Shown one piece after another: positions 1-9,128 of a DNA stretch of 64,000 nucleotides. The position numbers and the translations under genes were made by a program. Source of the stretch: Oscillospiraceae bacterium (GTDB lineage Bacteria; Bacillota; Clostridia; Saccharofermentanales; Saccharofermentanaceae); the NCBI GenBank assembly GCA_900176545.1, contig FWXP01000001.1:372001-436000 (forward strand), given 5' to 3'. Under the pieces are notes generated by a model, which saw nothing but the letters and a program-made list of their open reading frames with translations, was not told the DNA's origin and did no database searches. Within the stretch, counting starts at the first letter, position 1; every line of letters begins with the position of its first letter.

Positions 1-576
1 GTATTAGGCGCGATAGCACAGGTTAAGTCCATATCTGTCACGACAGACGTTGTACTTTACGGGATCGGTACAGGAACTACGGCCTGCATAATGGCTTACG
101 ATACGCTTCCTGCGGCAGATATGACCGAATCCGAATTATCTGATTATCCTCAGGATGTCCTGGATCTCGGATTTGATCAGTCGTACATAAAGGGCATGAT
201 ATTCGATTCGCCGGCAAAGAATTCAGATGACTATATCAGTCCCGCGGTACGTCAGAACGAGTTCCTTGGATCTCTTACAGCAGGGCTCGTACCTTATGCC
301 ATAAGAGTATCAACCGGTATATCAGAACCCGTAAATCTTGCAGCTGAGATATCAAGATTACCGGTTCCAGTATGCATTATATACGGCGGTCACGATACAT
401 ATATAGGTGCAGAGAAGATATCTCAGATAGTAGATGAGAGGAACAGGCTCAATTCCAGTATCACTGTCTCTCAGATGATCCCGGGTGCAGGTTACCTGGA
501 ATCTTTCAAGGTTGGTAAGGAGACATATATGGATACGATATTAAGATACCTGCAGACTTACTTTATAAAGGGGTAA
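1..576 (+). CDS. Alpha/beta hydrolase, YkfD/DLH-like, degenerate active site (5' end missing)
   Basis: The reading frame is open from the first base, so the N-terminus lies outside the window; the internal ATG at 91 is not the real start. The visible part has the C-terminal half of an alpha/beta hydrolase: a strand-elbow segment LYGIGTGTTA at codons 19-28, an acid-loop segment IYGGHDTYIG with Asp at codon 132, and a final PGAGYLES segment. In YkfD-like hydrolases the elbow is GxSxG and the last segment carries the catalytic His. Here the nucleophile position is Gly (codon 23) and the His position is Tyr (codon 165), so classical serine hydrolysis looks unlikely. It ends 2 nt before tsaD and is probably cotranscribed with it. 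Family assignment is by motif; the substrate is unknown. Confidence 0.75.
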   Translation, partial: VLGAIAQVKSISVTTDVVLYGIGTGTTACIMAYDTLPAADMTESELSDYPQDVLDLGFDQSYIKGMIFDSPAKNSDDYISPAVRQNEFLGSLTAGLVPYAIRVSTGISEPVNLAAEISRLPVPVCIIYGGHDTYIGAEKISQIVDERNRLNSSITVSQMIPGAGYLESFKVGKETYMDTILRYLQTYFIKG

Positions 577-578
577 AT

Positions 579-1604
579 ATGGATACCGATAAGGATATTT
601 ACATATTGGGAATAGAATCCTCCTGCGATGAGACCGCTTGCTCGATCGTCAAGAACGGCAGGGAGATCGTAAGCAATATAATAGCATCACAGGCCGATTT
701 TCACGAAGAATACGGTGGAGTAGTGCCTGAGCTTGCATCAAGGATGCATGTAGATGCCGTTTATCCCTGCATAGAAGATGCTCTTAAGAAAGCAGTCATG
801 ACACTTAGTGATATCGATGCAGTTGCGGTAACATACGGTCCCGGTCTCGTAGGAGCACTACTGGTGGGCCTTTCCGCAGCGAAAGGCATATGTGCGGGAG
901 CAGGACTTCCTCTTGTAGGCGTCAACCATCTCCACGGACATATATGCGCTAATTACTTAAGTTTTCCTGAATTAGAGCCGCCTTTTCTCTGCCTTTGCGT
1001 TAGCGGCGGTAATACACAGATCGTTGAAGTAACTTCATATACTGATCTTCGTATCCTCGGAAGGACAAGGGACGATGCCGCAGGTGAGGCAATAGATAAG
1101 ATCGCAAGAGTCATAGGACTCGGATACCCCGGCGGTCCTAAGATGGATAAGGCAGGGCAGGGAGGAGATATCACCAGATATTCTTTCTCTACCGCGCATC
1201 TGGGAGATTCGCTGGATTTCTCTTTCAGCGGTATAAAGACATCTGCACTTAATCTTATAAACGAGATGAAGATGAAGGGTGAAGAGATAGATATCAAGGA
1301 CTTTACTGCATCTTATCAGTATCATCTGGCAACTGTACTTTCCAAGAATACCATCAAGGCTTGTAAGCAGACCGGTATAAAGAAAGTCTGTCTCGCGGGC
1401 GGAGTGAGCGCAAATTCATTCCTCAGGGAAGTATTCGATAAAGAGAGCAGAAAGCACGGAATAGAACTTTACTATCCCAAGCTCGGACTTTGTACGGATA
1501 ATGCCGCAATGATTGCATCTGCGGGATATTTCGAGTATATTAACGGAACAAGGCACGGACTCGATCTTAATGCCGTACCTTCACTTAAGTTAGATAAAGG
1601 ATAA
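579..1604 (+). CDS. tsaD: tRNA N6-adenosine threonylcarbamoyltransferase TsaD
   Basis: TsaD transfers the threonylcarbamoyl group to A37 of ANN-decoding tRNAs (t6A), working with TsaB, TsaE and TsaC. The 341 aa length is normal for the family. Visible landmarks are the N-terminal [10 protein letters not shown] segment (residues 11-20), the metal-binding HLHGH motif (117-121), the ASKHA-type SGGNTQIVE segment (142-150) and the C-terminal LAGGVSAN segment. The ATG at 579 follows an AAAGGGG ribosome site. The gene lies 2 nt after the hydrolase and 2 nt before smpB, so this is a tight translation-gene cluster. tsaB and tsaE are not in the window. Identification is secure. Confidence 0.97.
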   Translation: MDTDKDIYILGIESSCDETACSIVKNGREIVSNIIASQADFHEEYGGVVPELASRMHVDAVYPCIEDALKKAVMTLSDIDAVAVTYGPGLVGALLVGLSAAKGICAGAGLPLVGVNHLHGHICANYLSFPELEPPFLCLCVSGGNTQIVEVTSYTDLRILGRTRDDAAGEAIDKIARVIGLGYPGGPKMDKAGQGGDITRYSFSTAHLGDSLDFSFSGIKTSALNLINEMKMKGEEIDIKDFTASYQYHLATVLSKNTIKACKQTGIKKVCLAGGVSANSFLREVFDKESRKHGIELYYPKLGLCTDNAAMIASAGYFEYINGTRHGLDLNAVPSLKLDKG

Positions 1605-1606
1605 AT

Positions 1607-2074
1607 ATGGCAATTACAAAGGGTATAAAGGTCATAGCCGAGAACAGAAAGGCTTTTCATGACTACTTTATAGAAGAAAAATACGAATGCGGCATCGTTC
1701 TTTCCGGTACTGAGGTCAAGAGTATGCGCCTCGGTAAGGTCAATCTCAAGGACAGTTATGTTTCCGTTAAAGAAGGCGAGATCTGGCTTATCGGAGTTCA
1801 TATAAGTCCTTACGAGATGGGTAACAGATTCAATCTCGATCCCATGCGTTCCAGGAAACTCCTTATGCATAAGAAGGAGATCATAAAGCTTTATTCCATC
1901 ACAAAGCAAGACGGACTTACGCTGGTACCGACAAAGTGCTATTTTAAAGATGGTAAGGTCAAGTTCGAGATAGGTCTTGCGAGAGGTAAGAAAAACTACG
2001 ACAAGAGAGATGTAATGGCCGAGAAGCAGGCTAAGAGAGATATCGACAGAGCTATCAAGTACAATAACAGGTGA
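1607..2074 (+). CDS. smpB: SsrA-binding protein SmpB
   Basis: SmpB binds tmRNA and brings it to stalled ribosomes for trans-translation. The 155 aa protein is full length. It has the OB-fold hallmarks [13 protein letters not shown] and [14 protein letters not shown], and the family C-terminal segment [20 protein letters not shown], followed by the basic tail that enters the empty mRNA channel. It starts 2 nt after tsaD and is followed 3 nt later by the VanZ-like gene. The tmRNA gene itself was not seen in the window. RqcH, which serves the other ribosome-rescue route, is encoded at 57.4 kb. Confidence 0.97.
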   Translation: MAITKGIKVIAENRKAFHDYFIEEKYECGIVLSGTEVKSMRLGKVNLKDSYVSVKEGEIWLIGVHISPYEMGNRFNLDPMRSRKLLMHKKEIIKLYSITKQDGLTLVPTKCYFKDGKVKFEIGLARGKKNYDKRDVMAEKQAKRDIDRAIKYNNR

Positions 2075-2077
2075 TAC

Positions 2078-2668
2078 GTGAGCAAGAAAGATCAATACAT
2101 ACTCATATCGGATGAACCGACTTTAAAGACAGAGCTTCACAGAAAAGATATATCAATATCTTATCTTATAATCAGCATAATACTGTGGCTCTTGATGACA
2201 CTCTGGATAATAGAGATCTTCAAGCTGTCTTCAGAGACCGGAACCGAATCCAAGACGAGATCATACGCGATATACTATTATCTTAATAACTTAGTCGGGT
2301 TCCAATATGTTACAGAGACCGTATTAAGAAAATTAGGACATATATTCGAATTCAGCATATTATCCCTGATAGCATTCTTTGCAGTAAGTGTTACCAATAA
2401 GATAGCTCCAAAGGTTGCATATTCCGAATCAAGAATGAAGATCATCAAATCAGATAATGAGATGTTCATCTTGATCTCATTATGGATCAGCACATTGTAT
2501 GCGATCCTTGACGAATATCATCAGTTGTTCGTTAACGGACGTCAGGGTTCCATAGCAGATGTCGGGATAGATCTGATCGGTATCGTACCAACGTTATTGA
2601 TCATTCGATTGATATTTACCATCTATCTCAAACATCTTGGTAAAAATGAAGAGAGGTATGAAGACTGA
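2078..2668 (+). CDS. VanZ-like membrane protein
   Basis: This is a 196 aa integral membrane protein with four predicted helices, at about residues 28-48, 85-105, 130-147 and 162-187. Two segments are typical of the VanZ family: RKLGHIFEFSILSLIAFFA, and a loop with DEYHQLFVNGRQGS followed by ADVGIDLIG. VanZ of enterococci gives low-level teicoplanin resistance, but most family members in anaerobes have no known role, so resistance should not be inferred. The start is GTG at 2078, three bases after the smpB stop, which implies translational coupling. The stop codon sits inside the terminator hairpin at 2664-2695, so this gene ends the tsaD-smpB transcript. Confidence 0.85.
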   Translation: MSKKDQYILISDEPTLKTELHRKDISISYLIISIILWLLMTLWIIEIFKLSSETGTESKTRSYAIYYYLNNLVGFQYVTETVLRKLGHIFEFSILSLIAFFAVSVTNKIAPKVAYSESRMKIIKSDNEMFILISLWISTLYAILDEYHQLFVNGRQGSIADVGIDLIGIVPTLLIIRLIFTIYLKHLGKNEERYED

Positions 2669-2695
2669 TATCGAGACCATCGGTATCAGTTTTTT
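2664..2695 (+). terminator. Rho-independent terminator after the VanZ-like gene
   Basis: A 10-bp stem (2664-2673 with 2681-2690, one T-G pair) and a 7-nt loop are followed by TTTTTT at 2690-2695. The stem begins inside the stop codon region of the VanZ-like gene and closes the leading plus-strand operon. Confidence 0.85.
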
Positions 2696-3214
2696 ATTCC
2701 GTTTCTTATATATGCTATTCGGTATAATTACAATTTTGGTGAATTAAGAAGACCTGATTTTAATGATAACGATAAAATGCTCATATAATAAATGATCATC
2801 AAACGCGTTTCAGTATTTTAAGTCGTTTCAATCCGGACAGACATCCGATCTGTATCTTATTAGTATCATTATTCATATCATCATTAACATGCTATGGTTT
2901 TTGTAATTCTTTTTGATTTACGGATCCTAATTCAGATAATTCGTCTCAGGATCGTTTCTGAATTTTCTAATTGATACTTTGACCAGATTCAGACTTTTTA
3001 TCAGCTGCTGCGTATCATTAATTATCTTAGATCGTCATAACATGTCGGGTTTCAGATCTCATATCATAATCTGATAATTGTTTCTGATAACAGGTTATTA
3101 CTCATCATATGTTTATGAATCTCTATTGCATATATTTATATATGATCAGCTCTCTCCTGTTACCTTTTCAAAAACAAATAGCATGTATGTTCGTTTTTGT
3201 TTTTTTCATAAAAG
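2696..3214. other. AT-rich gap without a recognisable gene
   Basis: About 520 bp between two converging terminators. It is visibly richer in A+T than its neighbours. The only open frame of note (3078-3266, plus) is short, has no ribosome site and shows no family resemblance. The stretch contains many TCAGAT/CTGATA-like words but no clear ordered repeat. No tRNA, tmRNA or riboswitch fold was recognised. It may be a decayed gene or a spacer. Confidence 0.4.
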
Positions 3215-3244
3215 AAGACCCCGAAGAATCATCTTCAGGGTCTT
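3215..3244 (-). terminator. Terminator of the tldD-tldE-sulfhydrylase unit
   Basis: A stem pairs AAGACCC and GAAGA (3215-3227) with TCTTC and GGGTCTT (3232-3244), with one C-A mismatch and an ATCA loop. On the minus strand it is followed by a weak T-rich tail (CTTCTTTTATG). It lies 24 nt after the stop of the sulfhydrylase gene. Confidence 0.7.
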
Positions 3245-3267
3245 TCATAAACTTTTATCAGTTTAAA

Positions 3268-4551
3268 TTATGAGATCTTATCAAGAGCCTGCTTGATATC
3301 GTTGATGATATCGTCAGGATCCTCAAGACCTACGCTGAAACGGATAAGATCTGCAGGGATTCCTGCCTCAGCAAGCTGCTCATCTGTAAGCTGTCTGTGA
3401 GTATGAGATGCAGGATGAAGGAGCATTGTCTTACAATCTGCAACGTGTGTAGCGATAGTAGCGAACTTGAGTGAATCCATGAACTTGATGGAAGCCTCTC
3501 TTCCGCCCTTAACGCCGAAACACATTACGCCACATGTTCCCTTAGGACAATACTTCTGAGCGAGCTCATACTGAGAGTCTGTCTTAAGTCCGGGATACTT
3601 AACCCATGAGATTCTGTCGTCGGATGCAAGGAACTCAGCAACCTTCTGTGCATTAGCGCAAGCTCTGGGAATACGAACTGCAAGAGACTCGAGACCGAGC
3701 TGGATGTAGTAAGCATTCTGAGGGGACTGGATAGAACCGAAGTCTCTCATGAGCTGAGCTGTAGCCTTTGTGATGTATGCGCCCTTACCGAATGCTGTTG
3801 CATAAGTAAGGCCGTGATAAGACTCATCGGGTGTGCAAAGTCCGGGGAACTTATCGGCATGAGCCATCCAATCGAAGTTACCGGAATCGATGATAGCACC
3901 ACCTACGGAAGAACCGTGACCATCGATATACTTTGTTGTGGAGTGTGTTACGATATCGCATCCAAACTCGAAAGGACGGCAGTTAATAGGTGTTGCGAAC
4001 GTATTGTCCATGATGAGCGGGATTCCGTTGTTGTGTGCAAGAGTAGCGAACTTCTCGATATCAAGAACATCAACAGTAGGATTTGTGATCGTCTCACCGA
4101 ATACGCACTTTGTATTAGGTCTGATGTACTTCTGAAGTTCTTCCAAAGGAAGCTTCTGGTCTACGAATGTGCACTCGATTCCCATCTTCTTGAATGTAAC
4201 GCCGAAGAGGTTGTATGTACCGCCGTAAATGTTAGCTGATGCGATGAAGTGATCACCTGCCTCGCAGATGTTGAAAACTGCGAAGAAGTTTGCTGCCTGA
4301 CCGGAGCATGTGAGCATTCCTGCTACACCGCCCTCAAGATCGCAAAGCTTAGCTGCTACGTAATCGTTTGTAGGATTCTGAAGTCTTGTATAGAAATAAC
4401 CGGATGCCTCAAGATCGAAGAGCTTTCCCATATCTTCGGAAGTAGAGTACTTCCATGTTGTGCTCTGATAGATCGGAACCTGTCTGGGATCACCGTTTCC
4501 GGGTACCCATCCGGAATGTAAGCATTTTGTGTCGACCGAATAATCGCTCAT
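3268..4551 (-). CDS. metY: O-acetylhomoserine sulfhydrylase (Cys/Met metabolism PLP enzyme)
   Basis: The enzyme joins O-acetylhomoserine with sulfide (or methanethiol) to give homocysteine (or methionine), using pyridoxal phosphate. It is 427 aa, the usual size of the MetY/Met17 group. The PLP-binding lysine is K207 in THSTTKYIDGHGS, the cofactor-ring aspartate is D182 in LIMDNTFATP, and GGAIIDSGNFDW directly after the lysine is characteristic of O-acetylhomoserine sulfhydrylases rather than cystathionine lyases. The ATG at 4551 follows AAGGGGGAA. The gene lies 46 nt after tldE with no terminator between, so it is probably cotranscribed. No SAM riboswitch or T-box is seen in that short gap. 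A methionine gamma-lyase activity cannot be excluded from sequence. Confidence 0.88.
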   Translation of the reverse strand: MSDYSVDTKCLHSGWVPGNGDPRQVPIYQSTTWKYSTSEDMGKLFDLEASGYFYTRLQNPTNDYVAAKLCDLEGGVAGMLTCSGQAANFFAVFNICEAGDHFIASANIYGGTYNLFGVTFKKMGIECTFVDQKLPLEELQKYIRPNTKCVFGETITNPTVDVLDIEKFATLAHNNGIPLIMDNTFATPINCRPFEFGCDIVTHSTTKYIDGHGSSVGGAIIDSGNFDWMAHADKFPGLCTPDESYHGLTYATAFGKGAYITKATAQLMRDFGSIQSPQNAYYIQLGLESLAVRIPRACANAQKVAEFLASDDRISWVKYPGLKTDSQYELAQKYCPKGTCGVMCFGVKGGREASIKFMDSLKFATIATHVADCKTMLLHPASHTHRQLTDEQLAEAGIPADLIRFSVGLEDPDDIINDIKQALDKIS

Positions 4552-4597
4552 TTATTGTATTTCCCCCTTACAAAGTATGAAATCAGGTTCAAGTATA

Positions 4598-5944
4598 TCA
4601 TTTCTCGCCTGCGATAGAAATGTTTTTTATCATGAGGGAAGGTGCGAACAATTCACCTGCGCCGTCAGGTTCTGCAATAACATCATTACCTATACAGTCG
4701 ATCTTCTTTAGGACTTCGTAGAAATTATCGGAAACCGTTATCTGTTCTACGGGTCTGTCGACCTTGCCGTCCTTAATAAGATATCCTTCGCAAAGAAGCG
4801 AGAAATCGCCGCTTATTGCATTAACTCCCGCATGAAGTCCGCTAAGGTCCGTGATAAAAAGACCGTTTCCGACCTTCTCGCAAAGTCCGTCAAAGGAAGT
4901 ATCACCGGGTTCTACGATAAGGTTTGCATATCCGATGCCCTTAAAGCCGTTACCGGTGGACTTGATGCCTGCCTTATTAGCTGTCTTTAAGTTATAAAGA
5001 GCTGTCTTGAAGATACCGTTCTCTATAAGGGACTTAGGATAAGTAAGAACGCCCTCTGAGTCGAAAGGAACCTTGATAAGAGCCTTCTCATACATGGGGT
5101 CTTCTCTTAATGTAAAGATATCGGAAGCTATCTTCTCCCCTTCCTTTCCTGCGAGAAGGGAAATACCCTTCTGCATTGCATAAGAAGAGAAATTACTCAT
5201 GAACGTAGAGATAAATGAGATAACAGCTTCATTGCCCAGGATGATATCGTACTTACCGGAAGGTACCGAAGTAGCACCGAACTTCGAAAGGAGCTTCTTG
5301 GAGAATACTTCCAGGAACTTATCCTCATCAAACTTATCTATATCATTACCGTACCAGTAGTGACCGCCTGTCTTAACGACTCCGTCCTTCTCTGCCCTGC
5401 CCTCTGCGAACAAGGAAACAAAGTCACTGTCCTTATATGCATAAAGTCCCTTGGAATTGATCTTGAGATTATAGCTCCTGTCGCAAGAGATAGAGAGATA
5501 ATCAACACCCTTGATCGTATCAGAAAGCGCGAATATATCCTTCTCGAGCTTTAATCCTATCTCGGCGAATCTTGCATATGTATTCTTATCGAAAGCATCC
5601 GTTATCTGAGACAGTTTAAGTTCTTTATGCTCCGGGTCACAGTAAATGAAGTCCTCATCCTCATCATCCTTTACATCACAGTCGTCTGATGCATTAGAAA
5701 GAAGGAATTCGAGTGCTTCGTCCGTAAACTCGGTAGTAGAAGCGGCTGCCATCTGTCCGTTCTTCTTACCCTTGAAGGATATTCCCTGCTCGGCAGACCT
5801 CTCATATGACTGTATCTCTTTATTGAGAACATTGATACTCATCGAGATGCCGCTGCTAAAAGAAGCTTCAGCTTCTTCAAAACCATATTCTGGAGACTTG
5901 TCGATAAGTCTTCTCATGAATTCTTCAGCTAACCTTAAATCCAT
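4598..5944 (-). CDS. tldE: TldE/PmbA-like subunit of a TldD/TldE metalloprotease
   Basis: In the well-studied TldD/TldE protease (microcin maturation, CcdA degradation) this subunit pairs with TldD and lacks the zinc motif. The 448 aa protein has the PmbA/TldE features: an N-terminal KEIQSYERSAEQGISF-like region and a C-terminal half with GLHAGVNAISGDFSLLCEG. No HExxxH is present, as expected of this subunit. Its ATG overlaps the TAA of tldD by one base (TAATG), showing tight coupling and probable equimolar synthesis. The natural substrate in this organism is unknown. Confidence 0.9.
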   Translation of the reverse strand: MDLRLAEEFMRRLIDKSPEYGFEEAEASFSSGISMSINVLNKEIQSYERSAEQGISFKGKKNGQMAAASTTEFTDEALEFLLSNASDDCDVKDDEDEDFIYCDPEHKELKLSQITDAFDKNTYARFAEIGLKLEKDIFALSDTIKGVDYLSISCDRSYNLKINSKGLYAYKDSDFVSLFAEGRAEKDGVVKTGGHYWYGNDIDKFDEDKFLEVFSKKLLSKFGATSVPSGKYDIILGNEAVISFISTFMSNFSSYAMQKGISLLAGKEGEKIASDIFTLREDPMYEKALIKVPFDSEGVLTYPKSLIENGIFKTALYNLKTANKAGIKSTGNGFKGIGYANLIVEPGDTSFDGLCEKVGNGLFITDLSGLHAGVNAISGDFSLLCEGYLIKDGKVDRPVEQITVSDNFYEVLKKIDCIGNDVIAEPDGAGELFAPSLMIKNISIAGEK

Positions 5945-7338
5945 TACTCTTCACCGTCCTCTCTTCCGCCTACGAGAATAGACGATACCCTGATAGTAGG
6001 CTGTCCTACGGTAACCGGAACATTACCTGAAGATGCGCCGCACATACCTGCGGAAAGCTCAAGGTCATTACCTACGCGGTCGATATTCATGAGGACTTCG
6101 GCGCCCTTTCCGATAAGAGTTGCACCCCTTACGGGCTCTGCGAGCTTACCGTTCCTGATCATATATGCTTCATTAGCAGCGAAATTGAACTCGCCTGTAG
6201 CAGTATCGACTGAACCTCCGCCCATCTGAGAGCAATAAAGACCGTATTCGGTATCAGCTATGATATCCTTAGGAGCGTCCTTACCTGCATCTATATAGGT
6301 ATTACTCATCCTGGATACAGGAGCATAAGAATAATCCTGCTTTCTTCCGCATCCCGTGGAAGGCATGTTCATCCTGCGAGATCCGAGCTTATCTATAAGA
6401 TAGTTCTTAAGGATTCCGTTCTCGATGAGAAGAAGGTCTGAAGACTCATGTCCTTCATCATCAGTAAGATAAGAACCCCACTCTCCTATGATCCTTGCAT
6501 CATCTCTTGCACTGACTACGGGAGAAGCGATCTGCTTACCGAGCATTCCCGTGAAGCAGGAGCTTCCGATACCGACCGAAGAAGACTCCAGAGCATGACC
6601 GCAAGCCTCATGGAAGATAACACCGCCAAAACCGTTACCCAATACGACGGGCATCTTGCCTGAAGGAGCGTAACCTGCATCGATCATACGAAGAGCAGTC
6701 TCGCAGCATTCGCGTGTCTTATCGATAACGGGATACTCATTGATAAACTCATAACCTCTCATGGTACCGGGTGCAACTCTTCCTGTCTGCTTCTCGTTAC
6801 ATTTAGTTGCTACTGCCTCGATAGATATCCTGATCCTCTGGGCTGTCTCTTCCTTATTAAGTCCGTCGGAATTAACGATCCTTACGGTCCTTTTACCTGT
6901 TACATATGATGCTACGGCCTGCGTGATGCGAGGATCGTAGTTCAAGGCATATTCGGATGCCTTGCGGAGGAATTCGACATTATCCGTCTTTTTGACGGAC
7001 ATGGGATCGATCTTGATATCTGTAGCTGATGAATGACACATGGACTCAAGTTCCTTAACAGAACAAAGGCTGTTACCCTTAAGAGCATCTGCGGCATCAA
7101 GAGCCATCTTGATCAAGCCATCGGGATCCATATCATTGGAATAAACATATACGACGTTCGTACCCGCCATGAGCCTGATACCAACGCCGAGGTCAAAAGA
7201 TGAGCCGGCCTTGATGACCTTGCCGTTGAGCATTCCGACATTCGAAGCTTTTCTCTCTTCGATGAATACGTCTGCAAAGTCAGCATTCTTGCTCATTGCC
7301 GCATCGATGATGCGCATGATATTGCTGTCACTGAGCAT
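5944..7338 (-). CDS. tldD: TldD-like zinc metalloprotease subunit
   Basis: This is the catalytic partner of TldE. The zinc-binding helix GVIFHEACGHALESS carries H243, E244 and H248 (HExxxH), the signature of the TldD family; total length is 464 aa. I place the start at the ATG at 7338. A longer frame back to a TTG at 7371 would encode an implausible leader that runs through a hairpin. The AAGAGG ribosome site for the ATG lies in the 3' arm of that hairpin (7344-7378), an odd arrangement described in the findings. The protein begins MLSDSNIMRI, consistent with other TldD N-termini. Confidence 0.92.
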   Translation of the reverse strand: MLSDSNIMRIIDAAMSKNADFADVFIEERKASNVGMLNGKVIKAGSSFDLGVGIRLMAGTNVVYVYSNDMDPDGLIKMALDAADALKGNSLCSVKELESMCHSSATDIKIDPMSVKKTDNVEFLRKASEYALNYDPRITQAVASYVTGKRTVRIVNSDGLNKEETAQRIRISIEAVATKCNEKQTGRVAPGTMRGYEFINEYPVIDKTRECCETALRMIDAGYAPSGKMPVVLGNGFGGVIFHEACGHALESSSVGIGSSCFTGMLGKQIASPVVSARDDARIIGEWGSYLTDDEGHESSDLLLIENGILKNYLIDKLGSRRMNMPSTGCGRKQDYSYAPVSRMSNTYIDAGKDAPKDIIADTEYGLYCSQMGGGSVDTATGEFNFAANEAYMIRNGKLAEPVRGATLIGKGAEVLMNIDRVGNDLELSAGMCGASSGNVPVTVGQPTIRVSSILVGGREDGEE

Positions 7339-7378
7339 AAAAAATACCTCTTGTCCCACCCAATGAGACAAGAGGTAT
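7339..7378 (-). terminator. Terminator-like hairpin that contains the tldD ribosome site
   Basis: On the minus strand a perfect 12-bp stem (7378-7367 with 7355-7344) and an 11-nt loop are followed by six T residues and then directly by the tldD ATG at 7338. It lies 18 nt after the stop of the acyl-CoA synthetase and looks like its terminator. Its 3' arm holds AAGAGG, the only ribosome site for tldD. Confidence 0.75.
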
Positions 7379-7396
7379 ATATTGTCAAAATCTGTA

Positions 7397-9097
7397 TCAG
7401 TATCTCTTGATCTTCTTGGATGTGTTTTTCTCGAACTCCGTGTCCCTGTATACGACCTGCTTGATCTTCTTATAATTTACAAGCTTCTCGTTGACCTTAT
7501 CGGCTTCCTCCTTAAGAAGGAGCTCGATAGATTTAACATCTGCATCCTTACCAAGCTTAGCTTCTACCTGCTCCATATCGGGGAAGATAGTTGCCTTGAT
7601 GATGATATCATCCTTAGCTTCGTCATGGACACCGGACACAACGCTCTCTGCAACATAAGGAGAAAGCGATAACAGATACTCTATCTCCTCAGGGAAAACG
7701 TTCTTACCGTTCTTAGCAATTATAACATTCTTCTTTCTTCCTGTAATTATGCAGAATCCGTCTTTGTCGATATAACCGAGGTCACCGGTGTGATAATATC
7801 CGTCAGGATCAAGAGCCAGTGATGTAGCTTCATCATCCTTATAATATCCCATAAAGACATTATCTCCTTTGGCGATGAACTCACCTATTCCGTCATCATC
7901 GGGAGCCAATATCTTTACGTCACAACCGGGCAGTGGAAGTCCTGCAGCTTCATTCTTGAAGTCACAGTCCCTGTTAAGAGCAAGGATAGGAGCACACTCG
8001 GTAAGTCCGTATCCCTGGACACATAAGAATCCTATATCCTGGAAGAACTGAAGCATCTCAGGATTAACGGGAGCACCGCCCAGGATGATAAGTCTCATCC
8101 TTCCGCCGAATACTGCATGGATATCCTTGAAGAGTGTCTTACGCTTATCGATACCGAGCTTCATAAGGAACCTGGAGAGCTTGATACCGGTCTGAAGCTT
8201 CTTGGCTTTCTTGGAATCGGCATTGACCTTCTTCATGATAGCCTTATAGAACATCTCGAGCATTACGGGAACCATGAGCACGCATGTAGGCTTAGCTTCC
8301 TGAATATTAGTCGTGATATAGCGAAGACCTTCGCAGATGGCGATCGTAGTGCCTCTGTACACCTGGCCTAAGAAACCGCAAGTACACTCATAAGTATGAT
8401 GAAGAGGAAGGACGGAGAAGAAAACATCATTCCTGTCTATATAGAGCATGGAGAACATAGCTTCAAGGTTCTTGCAGATATTTTTCTGGCAGAGCATTAC
8501 GGCCTTTGACTTAGCAGTAGTACCGGATGTAAAGAGAAGTATCGTCATCTCCTCCGGATCGATCGTTGCTTCAGTGAATGTCTTATCGCCTTCAGCGAGG
8601 AGCTTCTCGCCTTCAGCTATGTACTTTGGATAAGAGATAAAACGCTCATCGGAAGTATCGTCCATACATACAAGATACTTCAAGGAAGAAACCTTTCCGT
8701 AGATCTCATTTACGGCATCGAGCTTGCTCTTGGAGAATACGAGGAGCTCAACCTCAGCCCTTTCGAGGCAGTTCATGATCTCCTCGGGATGAAGTTCCTT
8801 ATCGATAGGAACAACGCAACCTGTTCCGTTAGTTACTGCAAGATATGTAACGTACCACTCGTATCTTGTTTCCGAAAGGATAGCTATACGCGCACCTTTC
8901 TTTACCTTTGTAAGAAATGCAGTACCGAGGCTGTCTATATCGTGATCGTATTTCTCAGTCGTTACGGGAACATATTCCCCGCCCTTTGTAGTCTTATGAA
9001 GGAATACGGGATTTCCCGGAAATTTCTTGAGTCTTGTCTTTATTACATCTCTTAAGTTATTGATATGAGTTACTTCATATAAAGGTATATCTTTCAT
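7397..9097 (-). CDS. AMP-forming long-chain acyl-CoA synthetase-like protein
   Basis: This 566 aa member of the ANL superfamily activates a carboxylic acid as acyl-AMP and passes it to CoA. Landmarks in order are the ATP P-loop LLFTSGTTAKSKAVML (about residues 188-203), the A5 motif GYGLTECAPILA, the hinge region YYHTGDLGYIDKDGF and the C-terminal GRKKNVIIAKNGKNVFPEE. The catalytic C-terminal lysine is probably in NTSKKIKRY at the very end. Long-chain fatty acid is the likely substrate, but the specificity cannot be read from sequence. The ATG at 9097 follows GAGGGGGAG. A candidate promoter lies at 9129-9157, so it may be transcribed apart from the upstream membrane gene. Confidence 0.85.
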   Translation of the reverse strand: MKDIPLYEVTHINNLRDVIKTRLKKFPGNPVFLHKTTKGGEYVPVTTEKYDHDIDSLGTAFLTKVKKGARIAILSETRYEWYVTYLAVTNGTGCVVPIDKELHPEEIMNCLERAEVELLVFSKSKLDAVNEIYGKVSSLKYLVCMDDTSDERFISYPKYIAEGEKLLAEGDKTFTEATIDPEEMTILLFTSGTTAKSKAVMLCQKNICKNLEAMFSMLYIDRNDVFFSVLPLHHTYECTCGFLGQVYRGTTIAICEGLRYITTNIQEAKPTCVLMVPVMLEMFYKAIMKKVNADSKKAKKLQTGIKLSRFLMKLGIDKRKTLFKDIHAVFGGRMRLIILGGAPVNPEMLQFFQDIGFLCVQGYGLTECAPILALNRDCDFKNEAAGLPLPGCDVKILAPDDDGIGEFIAKGDNVFMGYYKDDEATSLALDPDGYYHTGDLGYIDKDGFCIITGRKKNVIIAKNGKNVFPEEIEYLLSLSPYVAESVVSGVHDEAKDDIIIKATIFPDMEQVEAKLGKDADVKSIELLLKEEADKVNEKLVNYKKIKQVVYRDTEFEKNTSKKIKRY

Positions 9098-9128
9098 CTA
9101 CAGTGACTCCCCCTCTGTCTTTGGTACT

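Noticed and set aside
2696-3214. tmRNA gene next to smpB
   Set aside because: No tRNA-like acceptor ends, no T-arm and no tag frame were found in the gap.
3078-3266. Open frame of 62 codons in the 2.7-3.2 kb gap
   Set aside because: It runs through the terminator of the sulfhydrylase gene, lacks a ribosome site and has no recognisable features.
4552-4597. SAM riboswitch or T-box before the O-acetylhomoserine sulfhydrylase
   Set aside because: 46 nt is too short for either, and the gene is probably read from the tldD promoter.
7339-7371. TTG start for tldD that adds 11 residues
   Set aside because: The extension is encoded by the hairpin itself, and an ATG with AAGAGG at good spacing exists at 7338.
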